Of a stretch of 64,000 bases of DNA, positions 36,044 through 46,320 are shown one piece after another; the stretch's first letter is position 1, and every line of letters starts with the position of its first letter. The translations under genes were made by a program, and so were the position numbers. The notes below the pieces were generated by a model that worked only from the letters and a program-made list of their open reading frames with translations, made no database searches and was not told the DNA's origin. Origin of the DNA: Deltaproteobacteria bacterium (GTDB lineage Bacteria; Desulfobacterota; Desulfobaccia; Desulfobaccales; Desulfobaccaceae); the NCBI GenBank assembly GCA_019309545.1, contig JAFDGA010000003.1:38006-102005 (forward strand), in the 5' to 3' direction.

Positions 36044-37588
36044 ATGGAAGAAAAATTTAACATTCTGGTTGCTGATGACGAGCCGGAAGTCCTGGCCATG
36101 TTGGGAAATTTAGTGCAGGCTTTGGGTCGAGAATATAATGTTTTCCTGTCGGCTAACGGCTTTGAAGCTTTGAAGATCTTAAAGCAGACTCCGATTGATT
36201 TTGCCTTTCTGGACCAGCATATGGCCGAAATCAGTGGCCTGGAACTCTTGGAAAAGATACGCCAGCGCTACCAGAATGTGCAAGTAGTATTGATCACCGG
36301 CCAACCCTCCTATTCACTGGTCCTGGAGGCCTGGCGCCATCAGGCCTCCGATTTCCTGCTCAAGCCGGTCAGGTTAGCAGACCTTAAGGCCGTGATAGAA
36401 AAGTTAAAATCCCAGAAATCCTCCCGCACCCAGACCTTGACTCTCATCCATTCGGGTCCAGGAACCGAGCTGATTGAAAATCTCCATGGTCAGATAGACC
36501 GGTTAACCCGGGAACAACATATTCTCATCGAAACCTTTACCAGTCTGGGACAGGTGCGCCAGACTGAGGAGCTTTACACCAAGATTCTGGAGATGGCCCT
36601 CAACCTTACCGATGCCCGTCAGGCCCATTTTTTGTTGTTTGACCAGGAGCATCAGCGGTTGGAGCCAATAGTCAGTTTGGGAAACGGTGAATTAACCCCG
36701 GCTTTCCGGGAAGCAGCACAACAGGTAGCCGGCGATCATAATCCCGTTTTTATCCAGGGCCGGAGCAACAATTATCAAGGCCGGGAAATGGGAAGGATCG
36801 GCTTGGCCCTACCCCTCCGGGTGCGAGGCGAACTATTCGGGGTTTTGGTGGTCAGCCATAAGGTGAACCGAAATTTTGACTCTGATGATATGTTGATGTT
36901 AAACTTGTTGGCAGAGCGCTCTTCCCTGGCAATAGAGAATATGGCCCTCTATGAAAGTGCATTTTCCAACCATTATGAAACCTTGCGGGCCCTGGTTAAT
37001 TCTTTGGAAGCCCGCGATCCCTATAGTTACCACCACTCCGAACGGGTCACCCAGTTAGCCCTGCGGTTTGCCCAAGAGTTAAAACTGCCACCGGATCAGC
37101 AGGATGCCATTCAAGTTGCTGGTTTACTACACGATATCGGCAAGGTCGGGATCAGAGACGCCATTTTGCTCAAACCAGGGAAACTTACCCCGGAAGAGCG
37201 GTCGATCATCCAGACCCATCCTCTGGTAGGGGAACGGATCGTCGAACCTCTGGGGTTGCTCCCAATCGAGAAGGCCATTATTCTCTACCACCATGAACGC
37301 TGGGATGGGTGCGGTTATCCGTGCCAGCTGGCCGGTAAGGAAATCCCTTTACTTTCCCGGATCGTGGCCTTAGCTGATACCTATGATGCCCTTACTTCCA
37401 ACCGACCGTACCGCGACCCTTGGCCTCATAAAGACGCTCTGACCGAAATCCTGGCTAATGCTGGCAGCCAATTCGACCCTGAACTGACCCGCATCTTTGT
37501 CCAAATAATGGAAAAGCCCTTTCCCACCCCTAAATCCCCCCATACCCAGACACCCAAGGACTTTTCTCGCAGATCCATGAGGGACTAA
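36044..37588 (+). CDS. Response regulator with REC, GAF and HD-GYP domains
   Basis: A 514-residue protein. The REC domain (about 5-125) has the acidic DDE at 11-13, phosphoacceptor Asp57 (FLDQHM) and Lys in FLLKPV. A GAF-like domain follows (about 160-305). The HD-GYP phosphodiesterase domain comes last (about 320-490), with LLHDIGKVG, HHERWDGCGYP and ALADTYDALTSNRPYR. The HD and GYP signatures are intact, so it should hydrolyse cyclic di-GMP under phosphorylation control. It is flanked by two same-orientation repeat copies. Confidence 0.93.
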   Translation: MEEKFNILVADDEPEVLAMLGNLVQALGREYNVFLSANGFEALKILKQTPIDFAFLDQHMAEISGLELLEKIRQRYQNVQVVLITGQPSYSLVLEAWRHQASDFLLKPVRLADLKAVIEKLKSQKSSRTQTLTLIHSGPGTELIENLHGQIDRLTREQHILIETFTSLGQVRQTEELYTKILEMALNLTDARQAHFLLFDQEHQRLEPIVSLGNGELTPAFREAAQQVAGDHNPVFIQGRSNNYQGREMGRIGLALPLRVRGELFGVLVVSHKVNRNFDSDDMLMLNLLAERSSLAIENMALYESAFSNHYETLRALVNSLEARDPYSYHHSERVTQLALRFAQELKLPPDQQDAIQVAGLLHDIGKVGIRDAILLKPGKLTPEERSIIQTHPLVGERIVEPLGLLPIEKAIILYHHERWDGCGYPCQLAGKEIPLLSRIVALADTYDALTSNRPYRDPWPHKDALTEILANAGSQFDPELTRIFVQIMEKPFPTPKSPHTQTPKDFSRRSMRD

Positions 37589-37708
37589 ATAAATCCGTCG
37601 GTAAAACAACTCCGGCTAGACGAAATCTTATGGCCGGGCTGGTTGTTCCCTCCCGGATCTATTAAACTTTAATAATCCCCTGCTGGCAATCAGTTATCAC
37701 TCGGAACA

Positions 37709-37820
37709 TTTATTACTCGGGTCAATGAATGGGGGTTAGAAAAAAGCTCTTGGGAGAGGGGGGCAGGGCTCCCTCGGCGGTCCCCCGGCCCTCCCCACAG
37801 ATTAATCTTTTATTTCATGT
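37709..37820 (+). repeat. Dispersed intergenic repeat, copy C
   Basis: Left end TTATTACTCGGGTCAATGAA, then GGGTTAGAAAAAAG, CTTGGGAGAGGGG and CCGGCCCTCCCC, then AGATTAATCTTTTA. It lies in the 416-base gap between the HD-GYP gene and the next kinase. The rest of that gap holds an A/T hairpin near 37865 and no gene. Confidence 0.7.
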
Positions 37821-38004
37821 TGAAGAACCCGCCGACCCAATATATGGCATGTTTTGTGCAAAATTTTTTCTGAAAAAATTGTGCCGGACCGGACTATAAA
37901 AATTTTGGGGTTAATGTCGCCAGAGATTCCGGCCGATGAACCTTCTAGCAGGGAAGTGGCATAACGGTTTCAAACCTTGGCGTTGGCGAACTTGGGAGTT
38001 TTAG

Positions 38005-38778
38005 ATGGATGAGCGAGAGCGTCTGCTACGGGAATTAGTTCGATATTATCGACATTCCGCAGTAGGACAACGGTGCACCGGCATTGTGCATAACTTCAAT
38101 ACCCCTTTGCAGGTGCTTTCTCTAAACTGTGAGTTGCTGCAGCGTAAGGCGGTCGAGGAACAGGCCGAACTTTCACCTCGGTTACCACCAGAGTTACGCC
38201 CCGAATGGGAAAAATTGTTTCAATATCGGGAAGACAAGCTCCTGCTTTTTAAAGAGGAAATCAGAAAACTGCACCATCTGGCCCAACTAATTGTCAATCA
38301 GGGGTTACACGAGGATCAACCCGGGCGTCAGTTACTCAATCTCAACGCCATTATTCAAGAGGAACTGGAACTCTTCCAGGCTGACCGCTTTTTTAAGCAT
38401 ATGGTAGAAAAGCGGTTCCGTTTTGATGAAAACCTACCGTCGCTGTCGGGCTATTACATTGATATTAGCCAAAGTTTTCGCCTGCTGGTTGATAATGCTC
38501 TGGAGGCTATGGAAAGCGTCGAATTGCGGGTTTTGACAGTGGAAACCGTTGTAGAGGGAAGGGACCGGATTATTAGAGTCGGCGATACCGGGCCAGGGAT
38601 TGCACCCGAGGTTCTGCCTCAAATTTTTGAGCCGTTTTTCACCACCAAGGACACCCCCCAAAATCCCCGAGCGGGATTGGGCCTGTATATGGCCAAACGG
38701 CTGCTGGCCCCTTACCATGGCCGCATTCAGGTCCAAAGCTCCCCCGGCAACACCTGGTTCACGGTTATTTTACCGTAA
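38005..38778 (+). CDS. Short sensorless histidine kinase
   Basis: A 257-residue protein made up of a HisKA-like helical pair and a HATPase domain only. The putative phosphoacceptor is His33 or so, in GIVHNFNTPLQVLS. The ATPase part has LLVDNALEAM (N-box), GDTGPGIAPE (G1), EPFFTTKD and RAGLGLYMAKR (G2). No sensory or membrane segment is present, so it must receive its signal from a partner. It follows the kinase/HD-GYP pair and may belong to the same circuit. A weak TGGCAT-N5-TTTC lies upstream and was not accepted as a sigma-54 promoter. Confidence 0.85.
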   Translation: MDERERLLRELVRYYRHSAVGQRCTGIVHNFNTPLQVLSLNCELLQRKAVEEQAELSPRLPPELRPEWEKLFQYREDKLLLFKEEIRKLHHLAQLIVNQGLHEDQPGRQLLNLNAIIQEELELFQADRFFKHMVEKRFRFDENLPSLSGYYIDISQSFRLLVDNALEAMESVELRVLTVETVVEGRDRIIRVGDTGPGIAPEVLPQIFEPFFTTKDTPQNPRAGLGLYMAKRLLAPYHGRIQVQSSPGNTWFTVILP

Positions 38779-38847
38779 GGACAGCAAGTTACTCTCCGAC
38801 CCGGGACCGAGGTCTGACTGGGTGCCAATCATCTGCCGGGCTGTTGA

Positions 38848-40233
38848 TTATTGCGTTTCTATCGGAACCCTACCCAGATCGGGGGACTGTAAAAAGACCT
38901 CGGCCGCCCTTCCGACCTTGAAATACTGGGCCACCTTTTTTAGCCGGGCCATACGTTCCAGAGGGGCCGGATGCGAGGCCAGGAAATAGGTCCGTTCAAA
39001 GGGATCGTGCCCCCGGGCCGTCATCCGTTCAAAAAGCGCCAGGGCTTTATCTATATCGTATCCGGCCTGGTAGGCGAACCACAAACCGTAGGTGTCGGCC
39101 TCCCGTTCCAGGTCGGGGGAAAACACGCTAACCGTGACCCGGCGTGCGGTCAGAATGAAGAACGGGGAAGGATAAATCCGGTAGGTTTCTAAATTTAAGA
39201 GGCGGTTCAGATGGAAGGTGGCCACACCGCTGACCACCCTGCCGATCAACTCGCCCAATTGTCTCTGACCAGTGGCTATTAAAAGATGACCCAAAATCTG
39301 GTGAGCCAACTCATGTCCGATGACAAATGCCAGTTCATCGTCGTTGATACAGAGGTTTACCAGACCCGATGACAGGATGATCTGCCCCGGCTCGGCCCAA
39401 GCATTGATGGCGTTGCTTCTGGTATTGACAAAAATCGCATATTCGGCCGGCAGGTGCTGGGGGTAGAGAATTTTTTTGAATTTTTGGTCACCTCGTTGGA
39501 TTAACAGCTCTACCGCCCCGGTGAGATAGGATCCCCTGGCTTCCATGGCGATGTGTTTCACATCCATAAGAAGCGCCACCAATACTTCCCCGGCTGAAAA
39601 ACCGATTTCGAAATTTCCTCTCAGAGGAATGCGTTCTTCGGACCAGGGAGCATAAAATCTGGTCGACCAAGGATAAAGGTAAGAATAGAGATTAGTATAA
39701 AGGTATTTATCGGCCCAATAAATAAAGTCTCGACCCAGAACTTCCTGAAATCCAATGCTTATATAGACATTGCGCAAAAGATCACCGGTGACTTTAATGA
39801 ATCTATCCCACTCCTCGGCAGTAGAGAACAATGGCCAATTATTAATGGCCAAGATGATATCTCCTTGTCGAAGCCCGGCTTGCGCGGCAGGAGAAGGATG
39901 CCAGATATTATCAATGATAATTTTTTGGGTGGCAGTGACCCACCAATCAAAGCCCAGGAAGGGGTAGGTTTGGCCATGCATCTGGGGAGCGGTGGCCAGG
40001 ACTCGCAGAAAGGTTTGGGATACTCTCTCCATAGACCAGTTTTTGTAAGGATGACGCAGGGTTGCCGCCAGTTGGCAAGTTTCTACTTCATGGCCGGTAG
40101 GGGTGGGGCGGGTGACCTCGGCGCAAGCAACCGGCAAACAGAGGAAAAAGCAGAGCCATATCCGGATAGATAGCTTCAAAAACGGCAACCAAGGGCAAAA
40201 CCGACGTTTAACAGGCGATAATTGTCTACCCAT
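38848..40233 (-). CDS. M48-family metalloprotease with PDZ domain
   Basis: A 461-residue exported protein with a signal peptide or anchor at about 20-37. A PDZ-like segment follows (about 95-160, with HPSPAAQAGLRQGDIILAIN), and then an M48 zinc protease domain. Its HExxH is HELAH at 307-311, and the third ligand Glu is in LEREADTYG near 385. BepA/LoiP-type periplasmic M48 proteases assist outer-membrane protein assembly or degrade misassembled ones. The gene overlaps the end of the barrel-protein gene by 58 bases, so it is probably a dedicated assembly or quality-control factor for that porin. Confidence 0.87.
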   Translation of the reverse strand: MGRQLSPVKRRFCPWLPFLKLSIRIWLCFFLCLPVACAEVTRPTPTGHEVETCQLAATLRHPYKNWSMERVSQTFLRVLATAPQMHGQTYPFLGFDWWVTATQKIIIDNIWHPSPAAQAGLRQGDIILAINNWPLFSTAEEWDRFIKVTGDLLRNVYISIGFQEVLGRDFIYWADKYLYTNLYSYLYPWSTRFYAPWSEERIPLRGNFEIGFSAGEVLVALLMDVKHIAMEARGSYLTGAVELLIQRGDQKFKKILYPQHLPAEYAIFVNTRSNAINAWAEPGQIILSSGLVNLCINDDELAFVIGHELAHQILGHLLIATGQRQLGELIGRVVSGVATFHLNRLLNLETYRIYPSPFFILTARRVTVSVFSPDLEREADTYGLWFAYQAGYDIDKALALFERMTARGHDPFERTYFLASHPAPLERMARLKKVAQYFKVGRAAEVFLQSPDLGRVPIETQ

Positions 40234-43200
40234 TCCTTAAAATAAAAGACGTGGACATTGGTATAAAAGTTCTGGAGGAATTCCCATTCCAAAGCAGCCA
40301 GACCTTGTAAGGCGGGGCCCCACTCCGAGTGCTGACCGACTGCCTGCCCGGTTCCCTGCAGGATCAAAGTCGGCAGGCGGAAAATCTGACGGTCAAAATC
40401 CAGCCCCAGACCAAAAGCCCGATAGGTGCCGGGACTGAAATAGGCTTCTTTACCCCGGCGATAAGCTGCCACGTACAGATGGGGGGTAAGTTCTAAATGC
40501 ATGCGCGGCTGGTGGACCGCCTGCCAGGAAAGCCCTTGATACAGGGTCAGACGCTGGTTATGGTCGGAGAACTGGGCAGCACCCAGATTGCCCCGCCAGG
40601 CCCAACCCGGACGGAAGCGGTAATCATGCGATATTTCCGCCTGGTGCAGGGTAGTAAGCTGGAACTGCTGCAAATCGAGGACAGATTGGTAAAGCCGCGG
40701 ATAGACATGAGCCTCCTGGTCGAACAGGTCTCGCCGGGAATATTTGATATTAAAATCGATGCTTGCTCCGACCGGAAAGTTTACCTCCAAAGAACCGAAC
40801 AGGCGGTCACGATGATCTTTTTCGGTTATTTCATAAAACTTGTTGACGCTTACCCCCGGGCCGATAAATTCCTTGCGCACCATGGTCCGGTCTATCCGCT
40901 TCCAATAGCGCCTGGCGATGATTTCACCGCTGATCTGAACCCGCTCTCCCACTGGCAGTGGACCGAGGCCCAAAGAGACTTCAGCCCGCCGCCAGCGGCA
41001 GTTCTTTTCGGCCACTTGGCGGAGCTCGTCTGGCGTCAAGATGACCCCCGGCCCCACATCGCCGGGACGAACCCGGTCAATATTTTGATTGTACTCTCGA
41101 TATTCGGCGGCCAATTCCAGGGGCAGCACCTTGGAAATCCAAAAGCTTCCAGAAAGCCGGGTCATTCCACCATAAATTTTGTTGCTGTCCTCGAACCACA
41201 ATAATTGGGGCACCACCGGCAGACCCATATCTACCAGAAAGCCGGGCAGGTAATTGCTCAGGCCCAAGCCTTCTGGCCGCCAGCTCCAGCGCTGGAGCAT
41301 CGGCGGCCACCAGTAAAATCGGCCAGAAACTCTGGGCTCCCGGTCAAAACGGGAAAATTGTGCAGGCCGCATGGCCTCTTCGGGGCGACGTTGGCCTCGG
41401 GCAAAAGAAAAACCCCGGGAGGCGATCTGGGGCCGCATCCGCTGCCGGATATCTTCCAGCTCGTTTAAAAGCTGACGATCCTGGGGTGCTTGCTGCAAGG
41501 CCGCCGCGAATTTTTTATAGGCTGCGGACCAGTTGCCATTAAGGCGGGCCAGCCGGGCCTGGGCCACCCGAACTACCTGGGAATCGGGGACGCCATGGAT
41601 GATCTGTTGGTAAGCGGCCCGAGCCGCCCCCTGGTCAGCCATCGCCTCCAGCGTCTGAGCCTTTTCCATTAATAGCTGGGCTTGAGAAATCCCTTGGCCA
41701 CCCCCCTTACCAGAGGTGGACTTGACCGGCGAGCCCGTTTTATTAAAAAGAGACGTACTATGATCCCCGCCTTGGGCCAGGCTAGCTACGGCGGGATTTT
41801 TAATTTTCCGGTAGTCTTGGGTTTCTAACAGCTCCAGGGTTTGGAGAGCCTGCTGATAATTCCCCTGACTTCGATAGGCTTGGGCCAGCATGAGCAGGGC
41901 CCTGGGCCGATCCGAATGCGAGGCGGGAAAATCACTGAGCATAGCGATAGCCCCCTCGTACTGGCGGCGGTAAAGATAGACCTGCGCCATCTCCAGCCTG
42001 GTTTCGGGTCTCTGTGGTTGAGATTCCAGGACCTTCAAAACCTTGCCAAAATCCTGCATGGCCATCAGGTTCTGCATCCGCAGGGCGGCCAGGCGCTGAT
42101 CCTGGGGGCGCAGCTTCAGGGCCTGGCGATAATAATATTCTGCACTGCGGGGATCCCCTAAATCTATAGCCAGATTGGCCAGATAGACCAGGTCGGCTGG
42201 ATTGCGAGGCCGATGTCGGCGACGCCGTTCTTTCAGGACATTCTGCAAATAATCGAGTCTGCCTCCGTGACGGCCCAGTTTGCTGGTGAAAAAACAGAGC
42301 GAGGCGATATATTCCGGAGACCCGACCCGAATACGAGGGATACGATAAATTAGGGCGCGAAGGTCATCATAGTGGGTGAGGCGGGGCATTAGGTAGGCTA
42401 GCATCAACAGTGTCGCATGGTAATGGCGGCTGCGGGTGATGCCCTTGGTATAGAGATTATCAATCAACAGATCCACCGCCTCTCGGCTAACGGCAGGGGT
42501 GGTCTCCAGATCAGGATGGTGACACAAGGCCCGCGCCACCCAAGTGCGTTCTTCCAGGCTGAGTTTGCCCCGATGCTGGGCCTCCTGCGACCAGCGCCGG
42601 GCCTCGGCCCAGTCATTGGCCAGCCGGTGCCGATTAGGGAATTGGGAGCTATAAAGGCGCAAGGCCAGGCGGTTGGCCTCACCCCAGTCCTTGTTGGCCA
42701 GGGCAGCCTCGATAAAGGCGGTTTGCAGCTCTCGATCCCACAATAACTTTGATTGATCAAACAATTCCGGGTTTGATTTTTCCTTCCCTTCCCCTGCGAC
42801 CTCAGGAGGAGGCTTTGATGGAACGCGGCGTAGCACTTCCATGGCCTCTGGGCCGCGTTGGAGATAGATCAGCACCCGGGCCTTCTCTATCTGCGCCTGA
42901 CGGTCGTTGGGCACCTGAGCCAGATACCGTTCGTATTGGGCTAAAGCATTATCCAGATTCCCCGACCAGAGATAAAGCCGGGCCTGTTCCCGGAGCAGTT
43001 CCGGTTCCGACGGATTAGGGGAACAGCGCTCCAGTTCAGCTTCAGCTTCAGCCCATTTTTGCTGGGCGATCTCTCGTTTGTGCTTATCCCGCTCAGCGCC
43101 CCAGCTCTGCGCCTGCTGCAACAGAACCCCGGCCCGCCTCAATCGCAGCTGGGGGTCATCTTTGAGTTTCAAGGCCTCCTGGTATTGCTGGGCAGATTTA

Positions 43201-44576
43201 TCCAGGGTGTCAGAATCGTATGACAGAACCTCCGCCAGTTGCACCCGAACCGCCACATCCTGTGGATGCCTCTCTAGGTAAGCTTCATAATATTGAGCTG
43301 CCTTATCCCAGTGTTTCTGATAGAAATGCATCTGTCCCAGAAATAACAGTCGTTGGGGATTTTTTTGGCGATCCACCGGACCAAGAATCTTGACCGCCTC
43401 CCGATAGCGATGAGCATAGGAATAAGTCAGGGCCGCCTCCCAGCGCTGCTCTCCTCGAATCAGCTGGCGGCGTTCGGCCTCCTCCCACATGGCCGCAGCT
43501 TTGGCAAACTGCCGCTGTTCGGCATAAAGCCGGGCCAGATTAACAATGGTCTCCTGGTGCGTATCGCCGCCATCCCAGGCGGCTTTATAGGCCTTCAGGG
43601 CTTGGGCATGATCCCCGGCCAGCAACAGCTCCAAGGCACGCCAGCGGAGCAGTTTAGGCTCCGGTTGGCCCCGCATCAAGGGAGCCAACACCGCGGCGGC
43701 TTCGGCATGGTTGCCTTTTTGCGACCAGAGTCGGGCCAAGGCCAGGGCATATTCGGTTTTGCCGCGTTCCTGAGCATATAACCGCAGATAATGGGTGATG
43801 GCCTGGTCCACCTCCTGGGCGGCGTCAGCCACCTGAGCCGCTTCCAAACGCAGTGCCTGGTTGTCCGCTTCGATTTCCAGTAACCGCTGATAGATCGGCA
43901 CCGCGGCCTGATAGTCCCGGTTCCAATAATGGAGCAAGGCCAGCTGATGCAAGGCCTGGGGATTATTGGGGAACTCTGCTACTTCGGCCTCTTGAATGGG
44001 AATGGCTTCCTCATAATGGTTCAGCTCCACCAGCAGATCCAACAATTGCCGCCGTATCAAAGGATCATGCGGATTGAGCTGGTACAGGCGGCGGTAATAA
44101 TTCAGGGCCTGGGGGCGGTAAGACTGGTAGCGACCGACGAAATTGGCCGCAAATTGTAAGGTACTGGTATCTTCGGGATAATTGGTGAGGTAAGTATCCA
44201 ACAGGTTCAGGGCCGCCGCATGCTTACCCAGTTGTTTCAAGGCCTCGGCCTGTCCCTTGAGAGCATCAGTAGCAGTGGCCTGCTGAGAGCAGACTTGGCG
44301 AAAGACCTCCAAGGCCTCTTGGGGCTGGCCGGCTTTTAGATAAAGCCAGCCCAAAAAGGTTCCATAGCCGGTGTTGGCCGGCTGCCGTTTATAGGCTTTT
44401 TGAGCGTACTTGAGGGCTGGTTGCAGTTCCCCCCGCTGAGCGGCTTGCTGCGCTGATTGAAATAAGGCATGCGCCGAGCGCCAGAAATCTGGATCCTGAT
44501 GCCAAATCAACGTCAACAACAGGCCCAAGAAAACGGCGATGCCTGACAGCCAGATGAGTCTAGGATTCAAACCCAT
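40176..44576 (-). CDS. Large TPR protein with C-terminal outer-membrane barrel (BcsC/PgaA-like)
   Basis: A 1466-residue exopolysaccharide export protein. There is one N-terminal membrane segment (about 7-24). More than twenty tetratricopeptide-like repeats follow (about 30-1050). A C-terminal region of about 330 residues alternates in beta-strand fashion and ends in Phe (LLNVGFALGCRF), as outer-membrane barrels do. This is the plan of BcsC and PgaA, which guide polymer across the periplasm and outer membrane. The start overlaps the GT2 gene by 17 bases. A polar low-complexity linker (near 955-985) splits the repeats. The polymer is unknown. Confidence 0.85.
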   Translation of the reverse strand: MGLNPRLIWLSGIAVFLGLLLTLIWHQDPDFWRSAHALFQSAQQAAQRGELQPALKYAQKAYKRQPANTGYGTFLGWLYLKAGQPQEALEVFRQVCSQQATATDALKGQAEALKQLGKHAAALNLLDTYLTNYPEDTSTLQFAANFVGRYQSYRPQALNYYRRLYQLNPHDPLIRRQLLDLLVELNHYEEAIPIQEAEVAEFPNNPQALHQLALLHYWNRDYQAAVPIYQRLLEIEADNQALRLEAAQVADAAQEVDQAITHYLRLYAQERGKTEYALALARLWSQKGNHAEAAAVLAPLMRGQPEPKLLRWRALELLLAGDHAQALKAYKAAWDGGDTHQETIVNLARLYAEQRQFAKAAAMWEEAERRQLIRGEQRWEAALTYSYAHRYREAVKILGPVDRQKNPQRLLFLGQMHFYQKHWDKAAQYYEAYLERHPQDVAVRVQLAEVLSYDSDTLDKSAQQYQEALKLKDDPQLRLRRAGVLLQQAQSWGAERDKHKREIAQQKWAEAEAELERCSPNPSEPELLREQARLYLWSGNLDNALAQYERYLAQVPNDRQAQIEKARVLIYLQRGPEAMEVLRRVPSKPPPEVAGEGKEKSNPELFDQSKLLWDRELQTAFIEAALANKDWGEANRLALRLYSSQFPNRHRLANDWAEARRWSQEAQHRGKLSLEERTWVARALCHHPDLETTPAVSREAVDLLIDNLYTKGITRSRHYHATLLMLAYLMPRLTHYDDLRALIYRIPRIRVGSPEYIASLCFFTSKLGRHGGRLDYLQNVLKERRRRHRPRNPADLVYLANLAIDLGDPRSAEYYYRQALKLRPQDQRLAALRMQNLMAMQDFGKVLKVLESQPQRPETRLEMAQVYLYRRQYEGAIAMLSDFPASHSDRPRALLMLAQAYRSQGNYQQALQTLELLETQDYRKIKNPAVASLAQGGDHSTSLFNKTGSPVKSTSGKGGGQGISQAQLLMEKAQTLEAMADQGAARAAYQQIIHGVPDSQVVRVAQARLARLNGNWSAAYKKFAAALQQAPQDRQLLNELEDIRQRMRPQIASRGFSFARGQRRPEEAMRPAQFSRFDREPRVSGRFYWWPPMLQRWSWRPEGLGLSNYLPGFLVDMGLPVVPQLLWFEDSNKIYGGMTRLSGSFWISKVLPLELAAEYREYNQNIDRVRPGDVGPGVILTPDELRQVAEKNCRWRRAEVSLGLGPLPVGERVQISGEIIARRYWKRIDRTMVRKEFIGPGVSVNKFYEITEKDHRDRLFGSLEVNFPVGASIDFNIKYSRRDLFDQEAHVYPRLYQSVLDLQQFQLTTLHQAEISHDYRFRPGWAWRGNLGAAQFSDHNQRLTLYQGLSWQAVHQPRMHLELTPHLYVAAYRRGKEAYFSPGTYRAFGLGLDFDRQIFRLPTLILQGTGQAVGQHSEWGPALQGLAALEWEFLQNFYTNVHVFYFKEWVDNYRLLNVGFALGCRF

Positions 44577-46143
44577 ACACCAACCGTGGATCCATGCTGG
44601 GACTCCACTGGGGTTTCCGAAGTCCCAGGATTACCATCTCCCCCAGGACCCAGATGGTAAAGGCTGAGAAAAGAGCGTTCGTGGCGATCAACCGCAGTGG
44701 AGCCCAGCCATAATAAATGGAGATAAATGGCAAAGCCAGGTGTAAGAAAATTATCCCCAGATGAGGTAAGATACATATGGCACTGCCAGACGCAGTGCCG
44801 GGGGTAACATTATTGGGTCGATAAAGCGGCTTGCGTCCCGGTAGATACCATAGCGCCGCCAGGATGCCCAAGGCATAAACGGGGAAAAGTCCGCAGAGAA
44901 TTTTAAACTGTTTTAAGGCCGCCTTTTTAAAAAACAGATAACGGAAGCTCAAGATGGTTAGCAGGAGATATCCCCCTCGAATCAGGAGAAAAGCCCACTC
45001 CTGTCCCTGGAGAAAAGAAATACCCTTGTAATAGCAATAAAGGGGGATGGCATAAAAAATCGGCAATACCAAACCGCTGATTAGATAAGTGACCATGATG
45101 ATGAGGAAATGGAGGCGTTGGGTCAGATTGAGACCTTTTTTGATTAAAGGGTTGTCCCAGAAAAAGACCCGCATGGCATCCAGACACCACTGGAAGCGCT
45201 GCCGATATACCCCTCTCAAGGTCTCGGGAGCCAGACCTCGGGAAAGAATATAGGGAAAGTAGATGCCCTTCCAACCGCGGCTTACTAATTCATAAGCAGT
45301 GGTCAAATCTTCTACTATGTTCCAGGTTGCAAAGCCGCCCAGCTCTTCCAGGGCCTGGCGGCGATAAAGGACTCCAGAGCCACAGGAGATCACGGCGTTA
45401 GCCTGATCGTTGCTCACTTGGATGATTTCATAAAAGATTTCATCCCGATTGAAGAAGGGATCATCCTCGGGCAGAAAGAAACTTTGCTGACTTTGGACAT
45501 AAGCCACCCGGGGGAGGGTAAAAAATCCAATCATACGGCTGATGATATCAGGCCTAGGCACCTGATCAGCATCGAGGACCAGGATGATCTCTCCCTTACT
45601 GAGGCTGAGGCCGAAATTAAGATTACCGCTCTTACTATCGGTTATCGGCCAGCCCTCCAGTAGGCGTGAATGATAATGGAAACCCAGAGCTTGGGCCAGG
45701 GTAGCTAGGGCGGGAAGGCCACTGTCATCCAGAACATAAACCTGGTAGGACTCATAGTCGAGATTTTTAACCGCGGCCAGAGTGGTCTGAATGACCGGCA
45801 GAGGTTCGCCACAACAGGTAATAAAGACATCGACCGAATAGCTCCCCGGCGCTTTCAGACCTTCGGGGCGATGGAAGCAAAGCCGCCAGATATTGAAGCC
45901 CAAAAGAAATAATAAGAAATAGGCCAGGCTCTCTGCGGCTAGGAAGATATATGCATGAAGTTGTCCGCTCCAGTAGGTTTGCCCGGCCAGCCAGCACAGG
46001 TAAACACAGCCGCTGACCAAGGTAAGCACCGAAAAGAATTGGGCCCGCAATCTTCGGGAACGGTCTTTAATGGCGAGGTAACGCTGATAAGCCAAGTTTT
46101 GACGCCAGTCAGCCCAAGAAATCTCAATCGAGTTGCCTTCCAT
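44560..46143 (-). CDS. Membrane glycosyltransferase family 2 (cellulose-synthase-like)
   Basis: A 527-residue polymerising GT2. Two N-terminal membrane segments (about 35-85) precede the GT-A domain, and several follow it (about 335-510). Catalytic landmarks are Asp139-Asp140 (VLDDSG), the DAD metal motif at 191-193, VED at 277-279 as the catalytic-base motif, and QRFQW at 315-319 in place of the usual Q(Q/R)xRW. There is no PilZ domain, so no direct c-di-GMP control is visible. It is the first gene of a three-gene operon with the barrel and M48 proteins. Product: a beta-linked polysaccharide is likely, cellulose not proven. Confidence 0.87.
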   Translation of the reverse strand: MEGNSIEISWADWRQNLAYQRYLAIKDRSRRLRAQFFSVLTLVSGCVYLCWLAGQTYWSGQLHAYIFLAAESLAYFLLFLLGFNIWRLCFHRPEGLKAPGSYSVDVFITCCGEPLPVIQTTLAAVKNLDYESYQVYVLDDSGLPALATLAQALGFHYHSRLLEGWPITDSKSGNLNFGLSLSKGEIILVLDADQVPRPDIISRMIGFFTLPRVAYVQSQQSFFLPEDDPFFNRDEIFYEIIQVSNDQANAVISCGSGVLYRRQALEELGGFATWNIVEDLTTAYELVSRGWKGIYFPYILSRGLAPETLRGVYRQRFQWCLDAMRVFFWDNPLIKKGLNLTQRLHFLIIMVTYLISGLVLPIFYAIPLYCYYKGISFLQGQEWAFLLIRGGYLLLTILSFRYLFFKKAALKQFKILCGLFPVYALGILAALWYLPGRKPLYRPNNVTPGTASGSAICILPHLGIIFLHLALPFISIYYGWAPLRLIATNALFSAFTIWVLGEMVILGLRKPQWSPSMDPRLVYGFES

Positions 46144-46320
46144 GGCATAAATCTCCGAAGATTATTAGGAGCGCCGTAATACCTAAGCCTAGGTTACCCT
46201 CCGCGTGGCAGTCGCTTAGAAAAGGAAATTTTGCCTGACAAGAGTCATTGTCAAAAGCCTGCCTTTTGGCCAGTTAGCCAATAATCGGCAGTTCCTGAAC
46301 CAAAAAAATAATTAAAATTT

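Noticed and set aside
37940..37990. Sigma-54 promoter ahead of the short histidine kinase
   Set aside because: TGGCAT-N5-TTTC misses the conserved GC of the -12 element.
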